Counted from the first letter of the stretch, positions 43,066-51,509 are shown. The stretch: 64,000 nt of DNA from Enterobacter genomosp. O (GCF_001022965.1 NZ_LECZ01000027.1:868001-932000); one strand, 5' to 3'. A program made the numbers and translations. The notes: generated by a model not told the origin, from the letters alone.

Positions 43066-44349
43066 ATGACCTGGTTTATTGACCGGCGTCTTAACGGCAA
43101 AAACAAGAGCACGGTGAACCGCCAGCGCTTCTTGCGTCGTTATAAAGCGCAAATTAAACAGTCTATCTCCGAGGCCATCAACAAACGCTCGGTGACCGAC
43201 ATCGACAGCGGCGAATCTGTCTCCATCCCCACCGATGACATCAGCGAACCGATGTTTCATCAGGGGCGAGGCGGCCTGCGCCATCGCGTACATCCAGGTA
43301 ATGACCACTTCGTTCAGAACGACAGAATTGAGCGTCCTCAGGGCGGCGGCGGTGGTTCAGGAAGCGGTCAGGGACAGGCCAGCCAGGACGGTGAAGGCCA
43401 GGACGAATTTGTCTTCCAGATCTCGAAAGACGAATATCTCGACCTGCTGTTTGAAGACCTGGCGCTGCCGAATCTGAAAAAGAATCAGCATCGACAGCTT
43501 AATGAATATAAAACCCACCGCGCGGGCTATACCGCCAACGGTGTGCCCGCCAATATCAGCGTCGTGCGTTCGTTGCAGAATTCGCTGGCGCGGCGCACGG
43601 CCATGACGGCAGGGAAACGTCGTGAACTGCGCGAGCTTGAGAGCAATCTGAAGGTCGTGGAAAACACGGAGCCGGCGCAACTGCTGGAAGAGGAGCGCCT
43701 GCGTAAGGAGATCGAGGAGCTGCGGGCGAAGATCGAACGGGTCCCGTTTATCGACACCTTCGACCTGCGCTACAAGAACTACGAAAAACGTCCGGAACCC
43801 TCCAGCCAGGCGGTGATGTTTTGCCTGATGGACGTCTCCGGCTCAATGGACCAGGCCACCAAAGATATGGCGAAGCGTTTTTATATTCTGCTCTACCTGT
43901 TCCTGAGCAGAACCTATAAGAACGTCGAGGTGGTCTATATTCGCCACCATACGCAGGCTAAAGAGGTGGATGAACACGAGTTCTTCTACTCGCAGGAGAC
44001 CGGGGGCACCATCGTCTCCAGCGCACTGAAGCTGATGGATGAAGTGGTGAAAGAGCGTTACGACCCGGCACAGTGGAACATTTATGCTGCACAGGCGTCG
44101 GATGGCGACAACTGGGCCGACGACTCGCCGCTGTGTCATGAGATCCTGGCGAAGAAAATTCTGCCGGTCGTGCGTTACTACAGCTATATCGAAATCACCC
44201 GCCGCGCGCACCAGACCCTGTGGCGGGAGTATGAACATCTGCAGTCGATGTTCGATAACTTTGCCATGCAGCATATCCGTGACCAGGACGATATTTATCC
44301 CGTGTTCAGGGAGCTGTTCCATAAGCAGTCTGCTACCAGCAACGCATAA
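43066..44349 (+). CDS. yeaH: YeaH, von Willebrand factor A-like partner of YeaG
   Basis: YeaH is a 427-residue DUF444 protein partnered with the YeaG kinase. A glycine/serine-rich linker (GGGGGSGSGQGQ) follows the N-terminal ~85 residues. A coiled-coil stretch (RELESNLKVVEN, LEEERLRKEIEEL) precedes a vWA-like domain with the MIDAS motif MDVSGSMD near residue 262. The ATG at 43066 follows GGGGGG and matches E. coli; upstream in-frame codons lie within the REP. Confidence 0.95.
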   Translation: MTWFIDRRLNGKNKSTVNRQRFLRRYKAQIKQSISEAINKRSVTDIDSGESVSIPTDDISEPMFHQGRGGLRHRVHPGNDHFVQNDRIERPQGGGGGSGSGQGQASQDGEGQDEFVFQISKDEYLDLLFEDLALPNLKKNQHRQLNEYKTHRAGYTANGVPANISVVRSLQNSLARRTAMTAGKRRELRELESNLKVVENTEPAQLLEEERLRKEIEELRAKIERVPFIDTFDLRYKNYEKRPEPSSQAVMFCLMDVSGSMDQATKDMAKRFYILLYLFLSRTYKNVEVVYIRHHTQAKEVDEHEFFYSQETGGTIVSSALKLMDEVVKERYDPAQWNIYAAQASDGDNWADDSPLCHEILAKKILPVVRYYSYIEITRRAHQTLWREYEHLQSMFDNFAMQHIRDQDDIYPVFRELFHKQSATSNA

Positions 44350-44352
44350 TCC

Positions 44353-44384
44353 AACAGCCAGCGAACTCGCTGGCTGTTCTCTTT
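44353..44384 (+). terminator. Hairpin terminator after yeaH
   Basis: AACAGCCAGCG-AACT-CGCTGGCTGTT is an 11-bp perfect stem starting 4 bp past the yeaH stop, with a pyrimidine-rich tail CTCTTTC rather than a pure T run. Confidence 0.7.
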
Positions 44385-44448
44385 CGACCCCGTTCATCCC
44401 GTGCTAATGTAGAACGCTGCATACTTGATTATCACCGGGAAAATCGTT

Positions 44449-44949
44449 ATGACTGATGACGTTATTGGAACAGGAACCCACCAGCAACTGATCGCCTTAC
44501 TCACCGAGCAGGGCGCGCGTTTTCGCGTCATGGAACACGAGGCGGTCGGGAAATGTGAAGCGGTAAGCGAAATTCGCGGAACCGATCTGCGGCAAGGTGC
44601 AAAAGCCCTGGTCTGTAAGGTGAAGGGAAATGGCGTAAAAAAACACGTGCTGGCGATCCTGGCCGCCGATCTGCAGGCCGATCTCAGCCAGCTTGCCGGT
44701 CATTTTGGCGGCCTGAAAGCCTCACTCGCCAGCCCGGCCGAAGTCGATGCCCTGACCGCCTGCGTTTTCGGCGCTATCCCGCCCTTTAGCTTCCATCCTG
44801 ATTTAGCGCTGGTCGCCGACCCGCTGCTGTTCGAGCGTTTTGACGAAATCGCGTTTAACGCCGGCCTGCTGGAGAAATCGGTGATTATGGATACCCAGGA
44901 TTACCTGCGCATTGCCCGTCCTGAGCTTGTGAACTTCCATAAAGCGTAA
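44449..44949 (+). CDS. yeaK: YbaK/ProX-type aminoacyl-tRNA deacylase YeaK
   Basis: YeaK is a stand-alone editing-domain protein of 166 residues that hydrolyses mischarged aminoacyl-tRNA; seryl-tRNA substrates have been reported for the E. coli enzyme, to my recollection. The fold is shown by EAVGKCEAVSEIRG, the conserved Lys in GAKALVCKVKGNG and the GAIPPFSFHPDLALVADP stretch. The ATG at 44449 matches E. coli; an upstream ATG at 44425 is less likely. Confidence 0.92.
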   Translation: MTDDVIGTGTHQQLIALLTEQGARFRVMEHEAVGKCEAVSEIRGTDLRQGAKALVCKVKGNGVKKHVLAILAADLQADLSQLAGHFGGLKASLASPAEVDALTACVFGAIPPFSFHPDLALVADPLLFERFDEIAFNAGLLEKSVIMDTQDYLRIARPELVNFHKA

Positions 44950-44969
44950 CCGCGATAACGGGCGTTCTG

Positions 44970-45074
44970 TCAGCCCCTTCTTTCCAGAAACAGCACGGAG
45001 GCAACGAGAATAACGGCAATCGCGAAAAACGATGAGGAGATAATCAGCGTTTCAACAAACATGTGATCGTTCAT
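44970..45074 (-). CDS. yoaI: Small membrane protein YoaI
   Basis: A 34-residue reading frame runs from ATG at 45074. The product begins MNDHMFVETLIISSSFF and ends VLFLERRG, almost the same as E. coli YoaI. A single membrane segment covers about residues 8-29. AGGGGT lies about 8 bases before the start. It is convergent with yeaK and divergent from yeaL. Function unknown. Confidence 0.88.
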   Translation of the reverse strand: MNDHMFVETLIISSSFFAIAVILVASVLFLERRG

Positions 45075-45220
45075 GATGGCGACCCCTTTTGTGATATCTA
45101 CCTTCGTTTTAATCCGCGTAAATGACAAGGTTATGACAGCGATATACTCTTTTTAAAAACTGTCCTCCGCCGTTTTTCAGCGTACAGTAAGCAGGTTGAT
45201 TATTTTGGCAAGGATTCCCT

Positions 45221-45667
45221 ATGTTTGACCCTACTCTGCTCATTCTCCTGGCGCTCGCCGCGCTCGGCTTTGTTAGCCATAACACCACCGTCGCCATCTC
45301 GATTCTGGTGCTGATTATTGTGCGCGTGACCCCGTTAAATACCTTTTTCCCGTGGATAGAAAAGCAGGGGCTCACCATCGGGATTATTATTTTAACCATC
45401 GGGGTGATGGCGCCCATCGCCAGCGGTACGCTTCCCGCCTCAACGCTGCTGCACTCGTTTGTAAACTGGAAATCACTGGTGGCGATTGCGGTGGGGATTT
45501 TCGTCTCGTGGCTGGGCGGACGCGGCGTCACGCTGATGAGCAGCCAGCCCTCGCTGGTGGCGGGGCTGCTGGTGGGCACCGTGCTGGGTGTGGCGCTCTT
45601 TCGCGGCGTTCCGGTGGGCCCGCTGATTGCGGCAGGCCTGGTCTCGCTGTTTATTGGGAAGTCGTAG
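45221..45667 (+). CDS. yeaL: DUF441 membrane protein YeaL
   Basis: YeaL is a 148-residue inner-membrane protein of the UPF0756/DUF441 family with four hydrophobic segments. The GFVSHNTTVAISILVLIIVR and IGVMAPIASGTLP motifs are typical. No function is known. Its end overlaps the convergent nimR by 17 bp. Confidence 0.93.
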   Translation: MFDPTLLILLALAALGFVSHNTTVAISILVLIIVRVTPLNTFFPWIEKQGLTIGIIILTIGVMAPIASGTLPASTLLHSFVNWKSLVAIAVGIFVSWLGGRGVTLMSSQPSLVAGLLVGTVLGVALFRGVPVGPLIAAGLVSLFIGKS

Positions 45668-46442
45668 TCAGGCTTGCCATATAACGCGCCGGCGTCTGAC
45701 CCAGTCCCTTCTTGAACATGGTGATAAACGCGGTGGTCGAGTCATAGCCCAGTGACTGTGCCACCTGCTGTACCGATTTCCCACCAATCAAATGCTGTAA
45801 CGCCACAATCAGCTGCAGCTGGTGACGCCAGCGGCGAAAGCTTAAGCCGGTCTCTTTCACCACCAGCCGCGCCAGGTTGCGTTCGCTCATGGCAAAGTGG
45901 CTTGCCCACTGCGCCAGCGTCTGCCAGGCTGCGGGCTCTTCCGCCATCTTCTCGCTCATCAGCCGGATTTTGGGATGGGGCGAGACGGGCAGCTGCAAAT
46001 GCTCCTGACGCTGGAGCGGCAGCTCGTCAAACAGGACGTCCACCAACCGCGAGGTGGCCGCAAGCTGCAGCTGTTCACGGGACTTTTCCGCGAGCGATAA
46101 AATCAGCTCCCGCACCAGCGGGGAGATTTTCAGGGTGCAGCAGCGCTCTGGCAAGCTGGCTGCCCCCGGTTCAATGAACAAAAAGCAGAGCTGCGCCCCC
46201 GGCGTGGCCCTGTTGCTGTGCGGCATCTGGCCGGGGATCCAGACGGCGTACTGGGGCGGTACCATCAGCATGGCATTTTCCACTTCGCAGGTGATCGCGC
46301 CGCCGAGGGCCAGAATCATCTGTCCCTTACGGTGATGATGAAGCGGAATATATTGTTCTTCCGCCACCACGCGAATGCGAAATGCGATGGCCGCATCGTG
46401 CTGGCTATCAGGATCGTAGCCGTCCAGTCCCAGACCAATCAT
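45651..46442 (-). CDS. nimR: AraC-family repressor NimR
   Basis: NimR (YeaM) represses the divergent exporter gene nimT in E. coli. The 263-residue protein has an N-terminal cupin (IPLHHHRKGQMILALGGA near residue 32) and a C-terminal AraC helix-turn-helix pair: LAQWASHFAMSERNLARLV, and QVAQSLGYDSTTAFITMFKK in the second. Two likely operators would lie in the 99-bp space to nimT, but I could not name them from sequence alone. Confidence 0.93.
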   Translation of the reverse strand: MIGLGLDGYDPDSQHDAAIAFRIRVVAEEQYIPLHHHRKGQMILALGGAITCEVENAMLMVPPQYAVWIPGQMPHSNRATPGAQLCFLFIEPGAASLPERCCTLKISPLVRELILSLAEKSREQLQLAATSRLVDVLFDELPLQRQEHLQLPVSPHPKIRLMSEKMAEEPAAWQTLAQWASHFAMSERNLARLVVKETGLSFRRWRHQLQLIVALQHLIGGKSVQQVAQSLGYDSTTAFITMFKKGLGQTPARYMASLTTTSQ

Positions 46443-46541
46443 CAGGTTGTCCGATATGAGCGATAAACTGTCATTTTAGCCTGATTTCAACCGCTGAGAA
46501 AATCGGTATTGTGTGCGCTCGCTTGAACGTATGAGAACATA

Positions 46542-47729
46542 ATGACTACTGCTATTCGCACTTCAGGAAAACATGGCGCGCTGCTGATCGCAGGTATCCT
46601 GATGATTGCCACCACGCTTCGCGTCACCTTCACCGGGGCAGCCCCGCTGCTCGATGCTATTCGTCTTGATTATGGCTTAACCACGGCGCAAACCGGTCTG
46701 CTGACCACCCTGCCGCTGCTGGCCTTCGCCCTTGTCTCGCCGCTCGCAGCTGGCGTTGCCCGGCGTATCGGCATGGAGCGCAGCCTGTTTATTGCCCTGC
46801 TGCTGATTTGCGCCGGAATTGCCCTGCGCTCCCTGCCTTCCGCCGCCCTGCTTTTCATCGGTACCGCGGTCATCGGGTGCGGGATAGCGCTGGGGAATGT
46901 GCTATTACCCGGATTAATTAAGCGTGACTTTCCAGGCCAGGTGGCGAAACTCACCGGAGCCTATTCCCTGACGATGGGCGTCTCGGCGGCGCTCGGCTCG
47001 GCGCTGATTGTTCCCGTGGCGCAGGGTGCGGCAGGCTGGCATGGCGCACTGCTGATGCTAATGGTGTTTCCGCTGGCCGCGCTGCTGCTCTGGCTGCCGC
47101 AGTGGCGGCAGAAGCACGTCGCGACGGTAACCGGCGCTGGCGCGCTGCATAACCGCGCGATCTGGCGCTCGGCCCTCGCCTGGCAGGTAACGCTCTTTTT
47201 GGGAATTAACTCGCTGATTTACTACGTCATCATCGGCTGGCTGCCGGCAATTTTGCTCAGCCACGGCTACAGCGAAGCGCAGGCCGGCTCGGTTCACGGC
47301 CTTTTACAGCTGGCCACGGCCGTTCCGGGGCTTGCCGTTCCGCTGATCCTCCACCGCCTGAAAGATCAGCGGGGGATCGCCGGCGCGGTGGCGTTGATGT
47401 GCGCGGTAAGCGCGGCGGGGCTGTGGTTTATGCCTGACATGGCGGTGATGTGGACGCTGGTGTTTGGCTTTGGCTCCGGGGCAACGATGATCCTCGGCCT
47501 GACGTTCATCGGCCTGCGCGCCAGCTCTGCACACCAGGCTGCGGCGCTGTCCGGAATGGCACAGTCGATTGGCTACCTGCTCGCCGCCTGCGGCCCCCCG
47601 CTGATGGGGAAAATTCACGATACCGCAGGAGACTGGCAGATACCACTTCTGGTCTGCGCGCTGGCCGCCGTGATAATGGCCATCTGTGGCGTGCTCGCCG
47701 GGCGAGATCGGGAGATCGCGCCCCGTTAA
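46542..47729 (+). CDS. nimT: MFS exporter NimT (2-nitroimidazole efflux)
   Basis: NimT (YeaN) is an MFS transporter of the CynX/NIMT family, 395 residues with 12 predicted helices. In E. coli it confers resistance to 2-nitroimidazole under NimR control. LTTAQTGLLTTLPLLAFALV near residue 46 and the GLTFIGLRASSAHQAAALSG loop of the second half fit the family. A BIME element follows its stop. Confidence 0.93.
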   Translation: MTTAIRTSGKHGALLIAGILMIATTLRVTFTGAAPLLDAIRLDYGLTTAQTGLLTTLPLLAFALVSPLAAGVARRIGMERSLFIALLLICAGIALRSLPSAALLFIGTAVIGCGIALGNVLLPGLIKRDFPGQVAKLTGAYSLTMGVSAALGSALIVPVAQGAAGWHGALLMLMVFPLAALLLWLPQWRQKHVATVTGAGALHNRAIWRSALAWQVTLFLGINSLIYYVIIGWLPAILLSHGYSEAQAGSVHGLLQLATAVPGLAVPLILHRLKDQRGIAGAVALMCAVSAAGLWFMPDMAVMWTLVFGFGSGATMILGLTFIGLRASSAHQAAALSGMAQSIGYLLAACGPPLMGKIHDTAGDWQIPLLVCALAAVIMAICGVLAGRDREIAPR

Positions 47730-47752
47730 GCAGTGTGGCACACCAGAGTTTC

Positions 47753-47834
47753 GCCCGGCGGCGCTACGCTTGCATGGGCCTACACTGAATTGTGCAATCG
47801 GAATGTAGGCCGGGTAAGCGCAGCGCCACCCGGC
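47753..47834. repeat. BIME-like pair of REP palindromes
   Basis: This is the third composite copy, GCCCGGCGGCG..GGGCCTAC, then GTAGGCCGGGTAAGCG..GCCACCCGGC. It separates nimT from the convergent amidotransferase-like gene. It is more diverged in its left arm than the copy at 34991. Confidence 0.85.
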
Positions 47835-47850
47835 AAGGAAAGTGACGACG

Positions 47851-48561
47851 TTATGAATCGCGGGCCGCGCGCAGCATCGCCTGCACCAGCACGACCGGAC
47901 GTCCTTCTAGCGCAGCACGTTCATGCTGGAATAAGGTGATCACGAAGAACGGGTGCGTAACCAGTTCTGCGGCACGAATTTCTCCCTGGTCATCCCAGCC
48001 CGTAACGTGCATATCACCGCTTTCCAGCGCCTGTGCAAACGTCGGCGACACGCCATAGTTACAGTGATACCCCTCTTCAATTTCCGGTCTGCCGTAGGCT
48101 TTCGCGATCAGCGTATTATTACGCAGCTCAATGGCATCGGTTTTTTCCACCAGCGAGCAGGTCAGCGGCGCAATCACCATGGTGCCTTCGGTATCCGTCT
48201 CGGCATGTGCCGCATCAGCCCAGCCCAGCACATTTCGGGCATACTCAATTAGCGCATGCTGGAACCCACCGCAGGTGCCAAGGAAAGGAATGCTGTTTTC
48301 ACGGGCGTAGCGCGCGGCGATAAAAGCGGCTTCCGTGTTTTTATAGGGGCTTGCAGGAACCAGCCAGATAGCATCGTAGCCCACCAGATCCTCAGGGCTC
48401 GTCAGCTCCGTGGTGGCAAGCCAGTCGTAATCGGCGGTGAGGTCAAGCACTGCGGCGGCGTCGTCAATGGCCAGTGGGATAGCCTGATGCGCAATAACAT
48501 TGGGATTGTAATCGCCAACCAGCGCAATGCGCAGCGTCGTTTTAACCGGGAGGTGTTCCAT
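47851..48561 (-). CDS. Class I glutamine amidotransferase-like protein related to the CTP synthase C-terminal domain
   Basis: This 236-residue protein resembles the glutaminase half of CTP synthase without the synthetase half. It belongs to the family named CTP synthase C-terminal region-related (seleno)protein. The nucleophile is Cys97 in FLGTCGGFQHAL, encoded by TGC, not selenocysteine. A candidate His-Glu pair lies in LFQHERAALEG near the C-terminus. YRVALVGDYN-like sequence (RIALVGDYNPNVIAHQAI) is at the start. Its substrate and partner are unknown. E. coli K-12 lacks it at this locus as far as I recall. Confidence 0.8.
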   Translation of the reverse strand: MEHLPVKTTLRIALVGDYNPNVIAHQAIPLAIDDAAAVLDLTADYDWLATTELTSPEDLVGYDAIWLVPASPYKNTEAAFIAARYARENSIPFLGTCGGFQHALIEYARNVLGWADAAHAETDTEGTMVIAPLTCSLVEKTDAIELRNNTLIAKAYGRPEIEEGYHCNYGVSPTFAQALESGDMHVTGWDDQGEIRAAELVTHPFFVITLFQHERAALEGRPVVLVQAMLRAARDS

Positions 48562-48662
48562 GAAAGGTTCCTTATGCCAGAGAATTATCAGATAACATAA
48601 GGAACCTCAGACTACCGATCTTCTGCAATTATCACAATACCTTAAATTGGGAGGGTGGAATT

Positions 48663-49007
48663 ATGATTCAGTGCAAACGCGTATACGAACAGGCAGGTAC
48701 GGACGACGGTTATCGGGTTCTGGTGGATAAACTGTGGCCGCGCGGCGTTAAAAAAACGGACCTCGCCTATGATGAATGGTGTAAAGCGCTCACGCCTTCG
48801 AATGAACTACGCAAGGCCTTTCACAGCGAAACCATTGATTTTGCCGCCTTCAGTCAGGCCTATCGGGAAGAGCTGGCGCAGCATACTGACGAGGGATTGC
48901 GCCTGGCTGCGCGGGCAAAAAAGCAGACCGTCACCCTGCTCTTTGCTGCCAAAAACACGGAGCAAAATCACGCCCTGGTATTAGCCGACTGGCTGCGCCA
49001 TCTGTAA
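48663..49007 (+). CDS. yeaO: DUF488 family protein YeaO
   Basis: YeaO is a 114-residue cytoplasmic protein of DUF488. Family signatures are VLVDKLWPRGVKK near residue 19, DEWCKALTPSNELRKAFH near 37, and the C-terminal AAKNTEQNHALVLADWL. Function unknown. GGGAGG precedes the ATG. Its stop codon is adjacent to the stop of the convergent next gene. Confidence 0.93.
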   Translation: MIQCKRVYEQAGTDDGYRVLVDKLWPRGVKKTDLAYDEWCKALTPSNELRKAFHSETIDFAAFSQAYREELAQHTDEGLRLAARAKKQTVTLLFAAKNTEQNHALVLADWLRHL

Positions 49008-49313
49008 TCAGCCGATGGTCAGCGCATCCACAATTTGCGGTGCTTCATCCGGGGTAAGCGGCATTAGATGTTCGGGGCGAACAAACGCAAAGCCGTGCTG
49101 ATTGTCAAAGGCGAAAACATCACCTGTTACCAGCCAAAGCGCGCGGTCTGCGGTAGCGGGTAACTGCGTCATGACGCCGTTGACCGGGTTAACGAAACGC
49201 ATTCCGGGCTGGCAAAGGCCAAACAGCTCAACAGATTTACCAATATTGCGACGGCCAGACGCCGTGCGGGCACCCACGATCATCGCCATGCTGCCCGGTT
49301 TAAGCTGAAACAT
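49008..49313 (-). CDS. Hypothetical protein, 101 residues
   Basis: I do not recognise this gene. The product begins MFQLKPGSMAMIVGARTASG and is rich in short beta-type stretches (SVELFGLCQPGMRF, ALWLVTGDVFAFDN). Together with the many glycines this suggests a small barrel fold. No signal peptide or membrane segment is seen. It abuts yeaO end to end. Base composition is similar to neighbours, so recent transfer is not indicated. Confidence 0.7.
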   Translation of the reverse strand: MFQLKPGSMAMIVGARTASGRRNIGKSVELFGLCQPGMRFVNPVNGVMTQLPATADRALWLVTGDVFAFDNQHGFAFVRPEHLMPLTPDEAPQIVDALTIG

Positions 49314-49393
49314 ACTTCTCTCACGATAACGGTAGCCATGAATTGGCTAAGAATAATCCTAAAGAGAAGTGTATCGCAGGCAATATGACTTTG

Positions 49394-49648
49394 TCACCTG
49401 GTGGGTTGCGGATGATCGCGACGATAAAGCGTCCATTCATCGATCACTTCGCCACCTGGTAATTTGCACTCGGTACGGACGCCCTGCGGGCTCTGAACCG
49501 GGATCTGTTCCCCGCCTTTCTCCAGGCAGTACACGGAGGCCGGGTTCGCCATACCGATAGCGTGTGGCGGTTTCGGCGCATCAGGCGGCGTTGTTTTTGT
49601 GGTGCAGGCGACTAAGGGCAAGGCCAGCGCCAGAAGCAGAAATCTCAT
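49394..49648 (-). CDS. yoaF: DUF333 lipoprotein YoaF
   Basis: YoaF is an 84-residue lipoprotein with lipobox LVAC (Cys16) and a DUF333/hemolysin-like domain: IGMANPASVYCLEKGGEQIP and CKLPGGEVIDEWTLYRRDH. The pair of Cys in that domain is conserved. Function unknown. The ATG at 49648 follows AGGATC; an upstream in-frame ORF extension lacks a signal sequence. It is divergent from dgcP. Confidence 0.9.
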   Translation of the reverse strand: MRFLLLALALPLVACTTKTTPPDAPKPPHAIGMANPASVYCLEKGGEQIPVQSPQGVRTECKLPGGEVIDEWTLYRRDHPQPTR

Positions 49649-49753
49649 CACTTTGATCCTTTTGACATCATTACAGGTTAAGGGTAACGGGTCAGCGCCG
49701 CTTTCTCCATGATTTCTCCATTTTAACTGCACTTTTCAACACTATAGTGTGGC

Positions 49754-49832
49754 ATGTTCTCGATATGACCAGAGAACATCATTCCGTAATCAAGATGTCT
49801 TTGCCCCGGTCTCAACAACGGGGCCTTTTTTC
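49754..49832 (+). ncRNA. Candidate small RNA upstream of dgcP
   Basis: A TATAGT -10 element at 49743-49748 is followed by a 5' stem-loop (ATGTTCTC 49754-49761 with GAGAACAT 49772-49779, 8 bp perfect), a single-stranded linker, and a rho-independent terminator (GCCCCG/CGGGGC plus six T, 49803-49831). The T run points to the plus strand, where the nearest upstream gene ends 750 bp earlier. It could be a free-standing sRNA or an attenuated leader of dgcP. No -35 box is clear, and I do not recognise the sequence. Confidence 0.45.
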
Positions 49833-49957
49833 TCGCCCGCCGCCCTCCCGCTGCATATATTAAATTTTCTGTATTCATGTTTTACTATGCCCGAAGTCTA
49901 AAAACTCAGCATAACATGCAGATGCAGACGTCTTCTGCCTGGGAGTCACTCTACGTC

Positions 49958-50986
49958 ATGTCGGATATTATCCTTGCCCGTGTTTCAGAAACCCTCGCCA
50001 CTGAACAATCCCTTGAAAGTCTCGTTCGTCAGCTTCTGGAGATGCTGGAGATAGTGACCGACATGGAGTCGACTTATCTCACTAAAGTCGATATCAAAGC
50101 CCGGCTGCAGCATATTCTCTATGCCCGTAACAGCAAGCAGATGGAGATCCCCGAGGGGTTAAGCGTTCCCTGGGATGAAACGCTCTGCAAGCGCGCGCTG
50201 GATAGCGACACGCTGTTCAGCAACGACGTGCCCGAACGTTGGCCCGAGTGTGAAGCCGCAAAAGCGCTTGGCATTACCACCTATATGAGCATCCCCGTTC
50301 ATCTTGCCGATGGTTCACTGTACGGAACGCTCTGCGCCACCAGCACGGCCAGGAAACCGCTCAGCGAGCGCGGTGAGCAGGTGCTGAGATTATTCGCCGG
50401 TTTAATTGGCCAGTACATCCAGAAAGAGTCGCTGGTCACCCAGCTGCGCGAAGCCAACGCGGCCCTCATCGCGCACTCTTATACCGATGCCCTGACCGGG
50501 TTGCCCAACCGTCGCGCGCTGTTTGAGGATCTGACGACCCTGTTTTCTCTGGCGCGGCATCTTAAGCGTAACGCCATTATCGCGTTTATCGATCTGGATG
50601 ATTTCAAACTGATTAACGATCGCTATGGACACGAAGCGGGCGACCAGTTCCTGATTGAAGTGGGCAAGCGGTTGACGGAAGAAAAGCAGCAGGACGATAT
50701 CATTGGCCGGCTGGGCGGCGATGAGTTTCTGGTGGCTTCGCTGAGCCAGTCTCACGATAAGGGAGATAACGCGCAGGTCACCCTGCTCAGAACGCGCCTC
50801 AGCGCCTGCATTGCCGGTGAATACTGGCTGGGCAGCGTTAATCTCATCTATCCCGGTGCCAGCCTTGGCGTTATCGAAGTGGACCCAGGCGTAACCGATC
50901 CGGACACGGCGCTACGCGACGCGGATGTCGCGATGTATCAGGATAAGAAAGGAAAAAGCAAAACACGCTTTCTCACTATGGATTAA
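49958..50986 (+). CDS. dgcP: GAF-GGDEF diguanylate cyclase DgcP
   Basis: DgcP (YeaP) makes cyclic di-GMP from two GTP. The product has an N-terminal GAF sensor (about residues 20-155) and a GGDEF domain with an intact active site RLGGDEF at 251-257. The inhibitory I-site is degenerate (QQDD instead of RxxD). From the ATG at 49958 it is 342 residues, matching E. coli; the frame stays open upstream to 49877, and no start has a strong Shine-Dalgarno, so the start is uncertain. In E. coli and Pseudomonas the GAF-containing enzyme is linked to polar localisation. Confidence 0.9.
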   Translation: MSDIILARVSETLATEQSLESLVRQLLEMLEIVTDMESTYLTKVDIKARLQHILYARNSKQMEIPEGLSVPWDETLCKRALDSDTLFSNDVPERWPECEAAKALGITTYMSIPVHLADGSLYGTLCATSTARKPLSERGEQVLRLFAGLIGQYIQKESLVTQLREANAALIAHSYTDALTGLPNRRALFEDLTTLFSLARHLKRNAIIAFIDLDDFKLINDRYGHEAGDQFLIEVGKRLTEEKQQDDIIGRLGGDEFLVASLSQSHDKGDNAQVTLLRTRLSACIAGEYWLGSVNLIYPGASLGVIEVDPGVTDPDTALRDADVAMYQDKKGKSKTRFLTMD

Positions 50987-51031
50987 CCCCGTACACTCTA
51001 CGGCGTGATAGAAACCGAAACAGGTGATGGT

Positions 51032-51130
51032 ATGAGAATAGGGATCCTCTTCCCGGTCGTTATTTTTATAACGGCGGTGGTTTTTTTAGCATGGTTTTTT
51101 GTCGGTGGTTACGCGGCGCCAGGGGCATAA
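51032..51130 (+). CDS. yoaK: Small membrane protein YoaK
   Basis: This 32-residue frame starts MRIGILFPVVIFITAVVFLA and ends GGYAAPGA, nearly identical to E. coli YoaK. One membrane segment covers residues 5-25. It is followed directly by yoaJ, whose ATG is the next codon after its TAA. Function unknown. Confidence 0.92.
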   Translation: MRIGILFPVVIFITAVVFLAWFFVGGYAAPGA

Positions 51131-51205
51131 ATGAGAAAAACGACCCTCATTATGCTGATCGTTGCCATCGCGGCATTTGCCGGCACGCAGCTTGGCTGGT
51201 GGTAA
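51131..51205 (+). CDS. yoaJ: Small membrane protein YoaJ
   Basis: YoaJ is 24 residues long, starting MRKTTLIMLIVAIAAFAGTQ and ending LGWW, as in E. coli. It is a single hydrophobic helix. Its ATG abuts the yoaK stop, so both are translated from one message that ends at the terminator at 51217. Function unknown. Confidence 0.9.
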   Translation: MRKTTLIMLIVAIAAFAGTQLGWW

Positions 51206-51216
51206 ACCCCAATACG

Positions 51217-51247
51217 TAAAAAGGCCGCCATCTGGCAGCCTTTTTCA
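51217..51247. terminator. Bidirectional terminator between yoaJ and yeaQ
   Basis: AAAAAGGC-C-GCCA..TGGC-A-GCCTTTTTC forms a hairpin with one internal mismatch, with A and T tracts on its two sides, so it can end transcription from both the yoaKJ and yeaQ directions. Confidence 0.8.
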
Positions 51248-51260
51248 ACGCTTTTAAGCC

Positions 51261-51509
51261 TTAGCTTTTGATTTTTCTGTAGATAAACAGAACGACCAGT
51301 GCACCGATCACCGCGACGGCGAAGCTGCCGAAGTTAAAGCCATCGACCTTGCCAAAACCGAACAGCGTACTGATCCAGCCGCCAACTACCGCGCCGACAA
51401 CACCCAGTATTACGGTGACGATAAACCCACCGCCATCTTTGCCCGGCATGATCCACTTCGCCAGAATACCCGCAATAAGCCCAAAGATAATCCAGGATAA
51501 AATTCCCAT
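51261..51509 (-). CDS. yeaQ: GlsB/YeaQ/YmgE family membrane protein
   Basis: YeaQ is an 82-residue inner-membrane protein of the transglycosylase-associated family, with three hydrophobic helices rich in glycine (GLIAGILAKWIMPG, ILGVVGAVVGGWIS). It is RpoS-dependent in E. coli; function unknown. Its 5' side is the space that carries the RyhB-like RNA gene. Confidence 0.94.
   Translation of the reverse strand: MGILSWIIFGLIAGILAKWIMPGKDGGGFIVTVILGVVGAVVGGWISTLFGFGKVDGFNFGSFAVAVIGALVVLFIYRKIKS

Noticed and set aside
47851..48561. Selenoprotein with in-frame UGA
   Set aside because: The codon at the nucleophile is TGC, and no in-frame TGA or SECIS-like structure is needed to read the gene.
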